A stretch of 48,977 nucleotides of DNA from contig NZ_NFMA01000026.1 in NCBI RefSeq assembly GCF_002161175.1, forward strand, positions 1-48,977. The letters are read 5' to 3'. Below the pieces are notes generated by a model. That model was not told the DNA's origin and made no database searches. It saw nothing but the letters and a program-made list of their open reading frames with translations. This DNA comes from Flavonifractor sp. An100. Its GTDB lineage: Bacteria; Bacillota; Clostridia; Oscillospirales; Oscillospiraceae. The stretch's first letter is position 1. The number at the start of each line of letters is the position of its first letter. Shown here one piece after another: positions 1-7,748 of this stretch. The translations under genes and the position numbers were made by a program.

Positions 1-533
1 ACCACGCTCACACGGCCGCCGAAGGTGGGGCACCGCAGCGCACACATCGCACAGCCGTTGCCGTACTTGCCGCAGTTCACCATGGGACCCGCGCTGCCGG
101 TGGCGTCGATAAACACATCACCGCTGATCTTCTCGTCGTTGGTCAGGATCACGGACACCATCTTGTCCCCATCCATCTCCACGTCCTTCACGCGGGCCAA
201 GGTGCGGACCTCGATGCCCTTCTTCTGCAGCAGAGCCTTGATGGCGGGCTCGATGAGTGCGATGTCATACAGGCTGGCATGGGAGTGGCCGGGGAACTCA
301 ATGTTGGTGTGCCGGCAATTGGCGTCGATGGTCTCAAAAATCTCATTGGCGCCCAGAGCAATCGCTTCCTCGGTAGCGGTAAACCGGCCGTTGTTCCGCA
401 TGATACCGCCAACCAGGCCAGTGCCCAGCAGCATGTCGGTACGCTCCAGAACTGTTACCTCTGCGCCGGCATTCTTCGCCGCGATGGCCGCTCCGGAACC
501 TGCCCATCCTCCGCCTACTACAACAACTTTCAT
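1..533 (-). CDS. FAD-dependent oxidoreductase, N-terminal part (runs off the window)
   Basis: The first 177 residues are present; the C-terminus lies beyond base 1. The protein opens with a Rossmann dinucleotide-binding signature (KVVVVGGGWAGSGAA, residues 2-16), with an acidic residue at the end of the second strand (TVLERTD), typical of FAD binding. A second FAD-family motif, DVFIDATGSAG, follows at about residue 140, and near the window edge there is a cysteine cluster (NCGKYGNGCAMCALRCP) that could hold an Fe-S centre or redox cysteines. The start is ATG at 533, preceded by GAAGGGTG. It lies 156 bp downstream of the membrane transporter gene on the same strand with no convincing terminator between, so co-transcription with the transporter and NIF3 genes is likely. 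The substrate is unknown. Confidence 0.8.
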   Translation of the reverse strand, partial: MKVVVVGGGWAGSGAAIAAKNAGAEVTVLERTDMLLGTGLVGGIMRNNGRFTATEEAIALGANEIFETIDANCRHTNIEFPGHSHASLYDIALIEPAIKALLQKKGIEVRTLARVKDVEMDGDKMVSVILTNDEKISGDVFIDATGSAGPMVNCGKYGNGCAMCALRCPTFGGRVSV

Positions 534-689
534 CTGTTACACCCTTCTTTCTCAAAATATCGACATGGAAACCTAAGGTTTTCCTTGTGATTACATATTC
601 TGCTTGTAGACTCATGACTAACGTCAAGCGCATGGGGACGCGCCTAATCCTGGCGCGCCCCCTAGATGTATAATCGTTGCTACGCTTGC

Positions 690-1835
690 TTACAGGAACA
701 GACCAAACAGCTGCGCACACAGAGCAGCATAGACCAGACGAATCACACAGCCCACGATAGCAGCAAACATGATCTCCCTGGTCTTCAGATCAACAACACC
801 GCTCCAAACAGCGGGGATCTGGCCCAGAGGCACCTGGATGGGCCAGGAGGAGTTGGCCAGGACAAAGGAACCAATCAGCAGCTTCTTCACCGCGGGGTCA
901 GCCAGAACCTCTACCAGAGCACCAGCAGCAGCGTCAGCAGTGGCGGGAGTTACCATGGTGCCCAGAGTCTTCATGGCCAGAGTGCCGGCGACAGTGATGG
1001 TCTGCAGACCTGTGGTAGGCTCAATACCCATCACCTCAAGGACTCCGCCCAAGCTAGCCGTAATCACGCCCCAAATTCCGAAGTACTCCAGCAGGCCGAT
1101 AATTGCGAACACCGCGCAGCCAGCGGGCAGGATCAGAGTGATAACAGTGGTCACACCCTCACGGGCAGAGCCGAAAATCAGGTCCATTACACCGGTGTCG
1201 GGGGTGAAGCGGGGCAGATCATGAATGTCAGCCGCCTTGGTATCCCGCCAGAACAGGCGCAGGAAAGCCGGAACCAGGAAGATGGGCAGGAAAATACCCA
1301 CGATCATAACAGGGAAGGGGTTAATTCCAGCTGTAGACAGGGCGATGATACCCAGCACGATGATAGAGAAGGACGCAGGCGCATTGGTCAGAGTAGCAAT
1401 GGCGATTTTCTGCTCGTCTCTGGTACAGCCAGCCTTCATAACCACAGGACCGGCAATGCGGCCAGCCGCATTCACGTCGCCCAGAATGTTGTAGATAATG
1501 CCCACACACACAGCAGCGTTGATCTTCAGATACTTCATGATCGGCAGGAAAATACGCATCAGAGCATCGGTAAAGCCCAACCGCTCCAGAATACGGCCAG
1601 TCATGATGGAGACCACGATGGTGGCACCCAGCATAGAGGAACCAAACAGGTAGAACTCAAACATCTGGTATGCCTTGGCAAACATTGCATTAAAGGCCCC
1701 GGAGAACTGCTCATGGGCTGCAAAGATACAAACCAAGAACGCGATGAACAAAATCAGACCGACCCACTCAATGGGCTTCCATTTGGCACGCTCTTCTGCG
1801 GTTTCCACTGCAGCCTTTTTTTCTTTCGTATCCAT
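690..1835 (-). CDS. Multi-spanning membrane protein of the nucleoside-recognition/gate-domain type (CD0519/CD1768-like)
   Basis: A 381-residue membrane protein with a charged cytoplasmic N-terminus (about 22 residues) and eight or more hydrophobic segments, beginning WVGLILFIAFLVCIF. The small-residue-rich stretches GDVNAAGRIAGPVVMKAG and TPATADAAAGALVEVLAD resemble gate-domain (nucleoside-recognition) proteins, and the whole resembles the clostridial CD0519/CD1768 family as I remember it. The substrate is unknown; proteins of this kind are thought to be transporters. The start is ATG with GGGAGG 7 bases upstream. It sits between the NIF3 gene (118 bp upstream) and the FAD oxidoreductase (downstream), which suggests it moves the substrate or product of that small pathway. 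Confidence 0.75.
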   Translation of the reverse strand: MDTKEKKAAVETAEERAKWKPIEWVGLILFIAFLVCIFAAHEQFSGAFNAMFAKAYQMFEFYLFGSSMLGATIVVSIMTGRILERLGFTDALMRIFLPIMKYLKINAAVCVGIIYNILGDVNAAGRIAGPVVMKAGCTRDEQKIAIATLTNAPASFSIIVLGIIALSTAGINPFPVMIVGIFLPIFLVPAFLRLFWRDTKAADIHDLPRFTPDTGVMDLIFGSAREGVTTVITLILPAGCAVFAIIGLLEYFGIWGVITASLGGVLEVMGIEPTTGLQTITVAGTLAMKTLGTMVTPATADAAAGALVEVLADPAVKKLLIGSFVLANSSWPIQVPLGQIPAVWSGVVDLKTREIMFAAIVGCVIRLVYAALCAQLFGLFL

Positions 1836-1953
1836 AAGTTACCTCCCATTTACATATAATTTTCAGCAGGATCGTCCCCTCTCTTTTTCTTCCCTCCCCT
1901 TTTTTTGTTCCTTACGAGCCTGCTGATTTCATCAACCGTTTCCTTGCCTTCCC

Positions 1954-2955
1954 TCAGCGGTGGAGATATTTGGCGGCAATCTTGGTGCCGTAATCCCGAA
2001 TTTCAGGGGACCCCACTTCCTCCAGAGGGATACTGGTCTGACGCTCCCGGAAAATAACCACTTCGCACTCGGGCAGGTGGTTTTTCAGCGCCTGGGCCAG
2101 AGGCACGCCGTTTTCAAAGATTTCCAACGCGTGAGAGTTGCCGCAGATGAAGTTCATCCCCAGCTCCTCCGCCTTCGCCACCAGCGGATGGCCCGGATAG
2201 ACCCGGCTGATGGAGGCGATCACGGTATCCGCCTCGGGATAGTCCCGCTTCAACTGCTCCAGATGCTCCGGAGTAAAGCCGCAATGGGGATGCATGTGGA
2301 TCACTGTCCGCACCTTATTGCTGCGGTCGCCCACCAGGATCTTGGCGCAGGCAGCCACCGACGTCTCCTCGATCTTGTCGCAGCCCCGCTCCTTGCGCTC
2401 GATCTCCAGCATATGCTCGTCCAGCTTCGCGTTCATCAGAATGTTCAGCCGGTCGATCAAATCACCAATGGTATCGATCTCAGGCAGCACATTGCCCACA
2501 TTGACCACGTTACCAGGCACGCCGCCATAGCTCACGGAGGAGAAGAAGGGCCGATGGCCATGGAGCCAGGGAATACCGGGATGGGTACCATGGAAGGCCT
2601 CGTGCAGTTCAAAATGAGCCAGGTTGTAGATGCCCAGGTAATACTTGATCAACACGCCGCCGGAATTGGCCGCATCGGCGATGGGGTGGTGGGAAACGAT
2701 GGCGTCCACACCAGTGGCCGCAGCCAGCTCGATAACACTCTCCGTCACCGTCATGCATACCGCGATCTTCTTGACCTCCTGCTCCGCGTCACCCCAAATC
2801 AAGCCGGGCATCTCCACGATCCCCTTTCCGGGGATGCCAGAGGATTTCATCACGACCCAGGGATTTTTCCCGCTGGCCCAGTCATGGGAACTCTTGAGGC
2901 ACCGGCCACCGGTCAGATCGTCCAGGGCTTGCAATACATCCTTTACTTTTGCCAT
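1954..2955 (-). CDS. Divergent NIF3-family dinuclear-metal protein
   Basis: 333 residues. The NIF3 hallmark AIVSHHPI, which supplies two metal-binding histidines, is at about residue 86. Other family signatures are altered: the usual N-terminal W-D-N-x-G is replaced by DWASGKNPW, the AHTNLD-type motif by a histidine-rich stretch (ELHEAFHGTHPGIPW), and the C-terminal H-x3-E motif by NSHALEIFENG. An additional HMHPHCGF lies at about residue 220. Fold and hexameric metal-centre assembly are inferred from the family; the reaction is not known for NIF3 proteins in general. The start is ATG with AGGAGA upstream. It is the first gene after an attenuator-like hairpin and probably leads an operon with the transporter and FAD oxidoreductase. 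Confidence 0.78.
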   Translation of the reverse strand: MAKVKDVLQALDDLTGGRCLKSSHDWASGKNPWVVMKSSGIPGKGIVEMPGLIWGDAEQEVKKIAVCMTVTESVIELAAATGVDAIVSHHPIADAANSGGVLIKYYLGIYNLAHFELHEAFHGTHPGIPWLHGHRPFFSSVSYGGVPGNVVNVGNVLPEIDTIGDLIDRLNILMNAKLDEHMLEIERKERGCDKIEETSVAACAKILVGDRSNKVRTVIHMHPHCGFTPEHLEQLKRDYPEADTVIASISRVYPGHPLVAKAEELGMNFICGNSHALEIFENGVPLAQALKNHLPECEVVIFRERQTSIPLEEVGSPEIRDYGTKIAAKYLHR

Positions 2956-3008
2956 GCTTTTCTGTCTCCTTTATCTCTAAAAATTAAAGTATTCCAGTGA
3001 AGAAGTCA

Positions 3009-3058
3009 AAAAAACCGCAAAATGCTCCAGGAGCCTTTGCTCCTTTGCATTTTGCGGT
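3009..3058 (-). terminator. Rho-independent terminator or attenuator upstream of the NIF3 gene
   Basis: An 11-bp stem pairs 3015-3025 with 3047-3057, extended by an A-T pair and an inner AGGAG/CTCCT helix. On the minus strand it is followed by six T residues (3014-3009). It lies about 130 bp after the stop of the DUF2294-like gene and only 53 bp before the NIF3 ATG, with no good promoter in those 53 bp. It could end the upstream transcript or act as a regulated attenuator for the NIF3 operon. Confidence 0.75.
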
Positions 3059-3185
3059 CAATCACAGCTTTCACAAGGCTCCATCCTCTGTGCTGGCCTC
3101 TGCTGGCAGTATCATTCTACCGTCATTGGCCCTCACCAGGGAATTGGAACTCTGTTCTTACCCGACAATTATTTTGTTGTTGAAG

Positions 3186-3566
3186 TTATTTGTTTCCCGT
3201 CTCTCTCTTTAATTCCGGCAGCAATTCTTCCACAGGCTTTTCAAAAATGGACAGACTAACTGAGATTTCCAATCCTGGATCATAGTCCTTCAAATGCGCC
3301 AGGACCTTGACTCCCAGTTCTTCTTTCATCTCCAAAATGAACAGCCGCTTAAATTGTGCGATCAACGCACGGTCCATAATTTCTGTGGTGCCTTTGTCGG
3401 TTTCGTCCACCAGGGATAACACGCTCACACGACGGTTCTTAGCTGTAATCAGCACCTTGTCCCGCAGTACATCCACACGCTGAGACAGCAGCCCTTGATG
3501 GAATACTTCCATGTTGACCTTGTTGTTGATTCGCAGCACTTCCTGCTTGAACTCTCCCATCTGCAT
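3186..3566 (-). CDS. DUF2294-like small protein
   Basis: 126 residues, soluble, with no signal peptide. Pattern and length resemble DUF2294 (Na-translocating system MpsC-like) proteins: an amphipathic first helix, a beta-rich middle (VLITAKNRRVSVLSLVDETDKGTTEI) and a helix ending FKRLFILEMKEELGVKV. The assignment rests on overall pattern and is moderate. The function of the family is unclear. A strong promoter lies 31-59 bp upstream. The start could be ATG 3566 or the second ATG at 3560; neither has an ideal ribosome binding site. Confidence 0.55.
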   Translation of the reverse strand: MQMGEFKQEVLRINNKVNMEVFHQGLLSQRVDVLRDKVLITAKNRRVSVLSLVDETDKGTTEIMDRALIAQFKRLFILEMKEELGVKVLAHLKDYDPGLEISVSLSIFEKPVEELLPELKRETGNK

Positions 3567-3596
3567 CTACAGAAGCACACCTTTCTTGGTTGCCTC

Positions 3597-3625
3597 ATTA
3601 TACCATACTCCCAAGAAATATGCAA
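3597..3625 (-). promoter_or_regulatory. Sigma-A promoter of the DUF2294-like gene
   Basis: On the minus strand, TTGCAT (3625-3620) is followed after a 17-base spacer by a perfect TATAAT (3602-3597), 31 bp before the gene. The rest of the roughly 310-base gap 3567-3878 is AT-rich and pyrimidine-rich and shows no coding potential. Confidence 0.7.
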
Positions 3626-3827
3626 GAAAAATGTCCGATTTTGTTAATTATTTCACGTTGCAATCTTCGGTTGAAAATTGTGTCAATTTTTCTCCCCTTG
3701 CCCCCTCCTTTTTTGTTGAATTATCCCACTTCTTGTCCATCTTTTGTCTTCCTTTTTTGCAAGGTTAGATTCATCAAACTTTCATTTTATTTTCTTGCCC
3801 ACTGCTCTTTCCCTGAACCTCCAGCTG

Positions 3828-3836
3828 TGATATACT
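3828..3836 (+). promoter_or_regulatory. Extended -10 promoter of the sugar acetyltransferase
   Basis: TGA-TATACT gives an extended -10 (TGn plus TATACT at 3831-3836), 42 bp upstream of the ATG. The -35 position (TTTCCC, 3808-3813) is weak, as is usual for extended -10 promoters. Confidence 0.55.
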
Positions 3837-3878
3837 GCTCTTCGTGGTTTAACAAAAACAATAAGGAGTGAACGTCAA

Positions 3879-4517
3879 ATGGATCACCAGGAGCGCATGG
3901 AAGCAGGCTTGCCCTATAAGCCCTGGCTGGACGGTCTGGCTGAAGCTCGTCAGACAGCCAAGGAAAAAATTTACGCCTTTAACAATACCCCTCCCCAAAG
4001 CCAGGAGCAGTCCATGTCCATCCTCAAGGAACTGTTTAGCCGCACAGGCGAAGATTTCTGGATTGAAGCCCCCTTTCATTGTGACTACGGCTATCACATT
4101 GAGGTGGGAGAGCACTTTTACGCCAACTACAACCTCACTATTCTGGATGCGGGTTGGGTACGCATCGGAGACAACTGCATGATCGCCCCCAACGTCTCCA
4201 TTTTTACGGCCGGCCACCCCATTCACCCCCAGGCCCGCAACTCCGGCTATGAGTACGGCTTTGGCATCACAATCGGCCATAATGTCTGGATCGGCGGAGG
4301 CGCCATCCTTCTCCCCGGCGTGACGGTGGGAAACAATGTGGTCATTGCCGCCGGAAGTGTGGTGGGCAAAGATCTGCCTGACAACGTAGTGGCCGCCGGC
4401 AATCCCTGCCGTCCCATCCGGACGATCCGGCCCGAAGAGCGGGACTGCTATTTCCGGGACCGTCCCTTTGATATGGAGGACCACCTTGCCCCCGACGACC
4501 CCACCTATGCACTATAA
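3879..4517 (+). CDS. Sugar O-acetyltransferase (maltose/galactoside acetyltransferase, LacA/NodL type)
   Basis: 212 residues; transfers an acetyl group from acetyl-CoA to a sugar hydroxyl in the cytoplasm. A helical N-terminal Mac domain (residues 1-55, with ERMEAGLPYKPW) is followed by left-handed beta-helix hexapeptide repeats. The catalytic histidine is in FTAGHPIHP at about residue 115, and the coil turns GHNVWIGGGAILLPGVTVG and AAGSVVGKDLP are typical of the family. The C-terminal tail after AAGNPCRPIRTI is slightly extended. The ATG is preceded by AAGGAG. It appears to be a single-gene unit with its own promoter; which sugar is acetylated cannot be told. Confidence 0.88.
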   Translation: MDHQERMEAGLPYKPWLDGLAEARQTAKEKIYAFNNTPPQSQEQSMSILKELFSRTGEDFWIEAPFHCDYGYHIEVGEHFYANYNLTILDAGWVRIGDNCMIAPNVSIFTAGHPIHPQARNSGYEYGFGITIGHNVWIGGGAILLPGVTVGNNVVIAAGSVVGKDLPDNVVAAGNPCRPIRTIRPEERDCYFRDRPFDMEDHLAPDDPTYAL

Positions 4518-4643
4518 CCTCCCCTCCCAAAGCAGGCTTTTTCCTCCCCGATAATAAATCAAACCTACTCTCAGTCCCCCAAAGCCAGAAAATTCCTTAC
4601 TCTAAAATCCAGGCCGGTCTTCCGGCTCATAGCAGGTGATAAC

Positions 4644-5378
4644 ATGTTCCCAGCCGGAATCGGCACGGTAGTAAATGTACTGGCCATCGTTCTTGGCGGT
4701 CTGATCGGTCTGATCTTCAAGGGTGGACTGAAAGAGCACTATCAGCAAGCGGTCACCCGTTCTCTTGGACTATGTGTGCTGTTTATTGGAGCCAGCGGCG
4801 CCCTGTTGGGCATGCTCCAAATGGAAAACGGACGTCTGGTTGGTGCCTCCACACGCGATACCCTGGGCATGGTTCTCTCCCTGGCCCTGGGCACATTTTT
4901 GGGCGAGTGGCTGGATCTGGACGGTAAAATGGAGCGTCTGGGTGCCTGGCTGAAGGCACGGGCCGACCGCTCCGGCGGAGACAATCAGTTCATCCAGGGT
5001 TTTGTCACCGCCTCCCTCACCGTGTGCATCGGAGCAATGGCCATCGTAGGCTCCATTCAGGACGGACTTTCCCACGATCCCTCCACTCTGTTTACCAAAT
5101 CCATTTTGGACTGCCTGATTATCATGATCTTTGCCTCCACCTACGGGAAAGGAGTAATCTTTTCCGCTCTGCCCGTGGGAATCCTTCAGGGATCGGTGAC
5201 TCTCTTCGCCGGACTTTTGTCCCCCATCTTCTCCCAGGCGGTCACGGACAATCTCTCGTTTCTGGGCTCTATCCTCATTTTCTGTGTCGGACTGAATCTG
5301 GCCTTTGACAGCCGGTTCCGGGTAGCCAATATGCTCCCCGCCCTGATATTCGGTGCCGTTTACACGGTTGTGCTATAA
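4644..5378 (+). CDS. DUF554 family membrane protein
   Basis: 244 residues, about six to seven hydrophobic segments. It matches DUF554 proteins in length and in the opening GIGTVVNVLAIVLGGLIGL, followed by LGLCVLFIGASGALLGM and the conserved TASLTVCIGAMAIVGS and GLNLAF regions. The family consists of putative transporters of unknown substrate. The ATG at 4644 follows AGGTGAT; the 126-bp gap to the acetyltransferase holds no clear terminator. A good terminator follows the gene. Confidence 0.85.
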   Translation: MFPAGIGTVVNVLAIVLGGLIGLIFKGGLKEHYQQAVTRSLGLCVLFIGASGALLGMLQMENGRLVGASTRDTLGMVLSLALGTFLGEWLDLDGKMERLGAWLKARADRSGGDNQFIQGFVTASLTVCIGAMAIVGSIQDGLSHDPSTLFTKSILDCLIIMIFASTYGKGVIFSALPVGILQGSVTLFAGLLSPIFSQAVTDNLSFLGSILIFCVGLNLAFDSRFRVANMLPALIFGAVYTVVL

Positions 5379-5387
5379 TCTCTTTCC

Positions 5388-5415
5388 TGCGCCGGTTCCC
5401 TCCGGCGCATTTTTA
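5388..5415 (+). terminator. Terminator of the DUF554 gene
   Basis: An 8-bp GC-rich stem (5388-5395 with 5402-5409) with a 6-base loop, followed by TTTTTATTTA. Confidence 0.85.
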
Positions 5416-5487
5416 TTTATTTCTTTTTCGTGGGGTTCTTACCCCCGTGTCGTATATACAGTTAGAAGAAGCTCAGGAGGTGACGCC

Positions 5488-6027
5488 ATGGACCCCGCCC
5501 AATGGATGGACCGGCTGCGGCAGGACGACCCCGACGCCCTGGAATCCCTACTCCAGCACTTTGACGGTATGCTGCACTATATCGTGGGCGGCATCCTCTC
5601 CGACCCCGGGGACCGGGAAGACTGTTTGGCCCAGGTGCGGGCCAAGCTGTGGGAGGGGCGGCACCACTATGACCCAGAAAAGGCCACCCCCGCCACCTGG
5701 CTGACCGCCGTGTGCCGCAACACCGCCTTTGACCATCTGCGCCGCTTGCGTCGCCGCCCCCAGGAAGAGGAGCTGTCTCTCCTCCAACCAGATCCCTCCC
5801 CCAGTCCTGAGGAGACACTCCTGCAAAAAGAGCGCGCCCAGGCGCTGCGCAGGGCTCTTAACGCCTTGAATCACAGAGATTATCAGCTGTTTTACCGCAA
5901 ATATTACTATCTGCAGTCCACCCAGCGCATTGCAGATGAACTGGGCACCACCCCGCGGGCAGTGGAAGGCCGCCTATACCGCATTCGCAAAAAACTTCAG
6001 GAGCAACTGGGAGGTGAATGGAAATGA
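5488..6027 (+). CDS. ECF-type RNA polymerase sigma factor
   Basis: 179 residues from ATG 5488, chosen because AGGAGG sits 7-8 bases upstream; an open frame extends further upstream but without a start signal. Region 2 covers about residues 10-85: the -10-binding part has the usual DREDCLAQVRAKLW and ATPATWLTAVCRNTAFDHLRR. Region 4 is at the C-terminus, with a helix-turn-helix in TQRIADELGTTPRAVEGRLYRIRKKL. The gene overlaps the next one by 4 bases (ATGA), so the membrane protein downstream is its probable partner. Upstream, CGTATA (about 5451) resembles the -10 of ECF-dependent promoters, so autoregulation is possible; this is inference. Confidence 0.9.
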   Translation: MDPAQWMDRLRQDDPDALESLLQHFDGMLHYIVGGILSDPGDREDCLAQVRAKLWEGRHHYDPEKATPATWLTAVCRNTAFDHLRRLRRRPQEEELSLLQPDPSPSPEETLLQKERAQALRRALNALNHRDYQLFYRKYYYLQSTQRIADELGTTPRAVEGRLYRIRKKLQEQLGGEWK

Positions 6028-7595
6028 AGGAGGATTCCTTTGACCGGATTCTGATGGAAGAGATGTCCCAGCTGCCTCCCGACCCCAGTTCCTTAACCGA
6101 CTATACCCCCTGGCAGACCGCCATCCGCAGCATGATGCTTGGCATGGCCCTGAACGTCTTTCGCTTGGAGTTTTTTTACCTACAGTATCTTCTCCCCCTG
6201 CTGGGGGCCGTTCTGCTGTACCTGGGCTGCCGCTCTCTGCGTAAAAGCGACCCCTGGTTCCGCCTGTGCTGGGCACTGTCCGCCCTCCTGCTGGTGCTGC
6301 ACATGGGGGTGGACATCCTCACCGCCACCCCTGTCGTCCAGTGGATCACAGACCAACCCCGACTAGATCACACCCTGGCCGGTATCCTGTCCGCCATCAT
6401 GTTCCTGCTCCTCTTTTCCCTGCGGGCAGGCATTCGGCGGGCCTTTACCCGCCGGGGAGAATCCAGCCCCAAGGACTGGCTGGGCCGGGGACTGGCCGTC
6501 TACCTGCTCTGCATCGCCCTGGCCCTCTGGTCGGAGCTAGTCCCAGCCTATGATCAGGCGATGATGGGCATTTCCATCACCAACGACTGGCTCTACTACG
6601 GTCGGCCGGCGCTGTTTATCGCCCTGGAAATTTACCTGCTTCGGTGCATCCTACTCCAGAGTGAAGCCCTGGCGGGGCGTGGATACGACATTGTCCCCGC
6701 TCCCGTGCGTCTGCCGGGCAGGCGCTTTACCCTCCTGGTCTTCGGTGTAGTCCTGCTGGCCATCCCCGCCGCCCTCTTTGTCAGCAGCCGTCTGCCCACC
6801 CTGCCTGCGGCGGAAGTCTCCCGCTCCCTCACCTCAGATCAGGCTGCCGTCCGGCAGCGTCTCATTGCCCTGGGACTTCCGGAGGAGCTGGCCAACTGTC
6901 TGGACGGGGCGGAGCTGGAGCGGTACGCCGGAGCTCAACAGGTCATCCAGGGCCAGCCTAAGGATGTGAGCGGCTATGACCCGGAGCAGCCTGCCCCCGA
7001 AGGATCACCCGTTCCGGTTCACCTGGGGGATGGAGAAGCGGAGCTGTCCGTATGGGCCATCCGGCTTCCAGACGGGTCGGCGCGGGTTCTCCATTTCTTC
7101 CGCTATACCGTCCTCCCCTCCCTCCGCCTCCAGGACCAGTTCTCCATAGACCCCTCGGGCTACTTCTATACAGACGACTTTGCCGGGGGGCTGCTCTGGG
7201 ACCGGAATGGGGACCCCTACGCCGCCCAGATTTCCCTCCAACTGGGGGGAGGCGAGACGGAGGACCAGGTGCCGGAGCTCACCGCCTGGATCTACCAGTT
7301 CGAGTTTGACGCCTTCGGCCGCCGCCACTTCTCCCCCTGGTTCAACTTCTCCATCCCCGCCGGGGCGGAGGATCTGCGGGGCTGGCTGGCCTACACCGTC
7401 CACCCCCAGCAGAGCCAGAGCGGAGTGGTGAATGGGGGCTTCGGTGACCTCACCTACCTGTTCCTCCGCCACCAGTCCTCCCTGCTCCACTACCCCTTCG
7501 CCTCCATCTCCGATCTGGGCGGACAGCGGGATGCCGGCCACCACGGCGCCATCGAAACCGCCTGGGCCACCTTTGAGTTCTACCTCCCAGACTGA
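6024..7595 (+). CDS. Polytopic membrane protein coupled to the sigma factor, possible anti-sigma or sensor
   Basis: 523 residues from ATG 6024. This start makes an ATGA overlap with the sigma gene and has GGGAGG nine bases upstream; ATG 6018 is too close to it. A cytoplasmic N-terminus (about 30 residues, acidic, ending TDYTPWQTAIRSMM) is followed by about six membrane segments (roughly residues 45-250). A soluble, probably extracytoplasmic domain of about 270 residues comes last, rich in acidic residues and Tyr/Phe/Trp. No zinc anti-sigma motif (H-x3-C-x2-C) is visible. Its position argues that it senses something outside and controls the sigma factor. I do not recognise a named domain. Confidence 0.8.
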   Translation: MKEDSFDRILMEEMSQLPPDPSSLTDYTPWQTAIRSMMLGMALNVFRLEFFYLQYLLPLLGAVLLYLGCRSLRKSDPWFRLCWALSALLLVLHMGVDILTATPVVQWITDQPRLDHTLAGILSAIMFLLLFSLRAGIRRAFTRRGESSPKDWLGRGLAVYLLCIALALWSELVPAYDQAMMGISITNDWLYYGRPALFIALEIYLLRCILLQSEALAGRGYDIVPAPVRLPGRRFTLLVFGVVLLAIPAALFVSSRLPTLPAAEVSRSLTSDQAAVRQRLIALGLPEELANCLDGAELERYAGAQQVIQGQPKDVSGYDPEQPAPEGSPVPVHLGDGEAELSVWAIRLPDGSARVLHFFRYTVLPSLRLQDQFSIDPSGYFYTDDFAGGLLWDRNGDPYAAQISLQLGGGETEDQVPELTAWIYQFEFDAFGRRHFSPWFNFSIPAGAEDLRGWLAYTVHPQQSQSGVVNGGFGDLTYLFLRHQSSLLHYPFASISDLGGQRDAGHHGAIETAWATFEFYLPD

Positions 7596-7628
7596 TCCCG
7601 CCACACCAAGGAATAACCATGGCCCCTC

Positions 7629-7658
7629 AGGTCCGGCAGCCAAGCTGCCGGACCTTTT
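7629..7658 (+). terminator. Terminator after the sigma/membrane protein operon
   Basis: An 11-bp stem, 7630-7640 with 7644-7654, three-base loop, then TTTT. Confidence 0.85.
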
Positions 7659-7748
7659 GACATTTCCTTGCATCCCCCGCTCCCGGGTGGTAAAATGAGA
7701 CAAAAACCGTCCCGCCCCTGGGCAGGACCGGGAGGAGGACATGCCCCT

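Noticed and set aside
2956-3185. T-box or known riboswitch upstream of NIF3
   Set aside because: No conserved T-box sequence (GGTGGnACCGCG) or other class signature is present; only a general attenuator arrangement can be supported.
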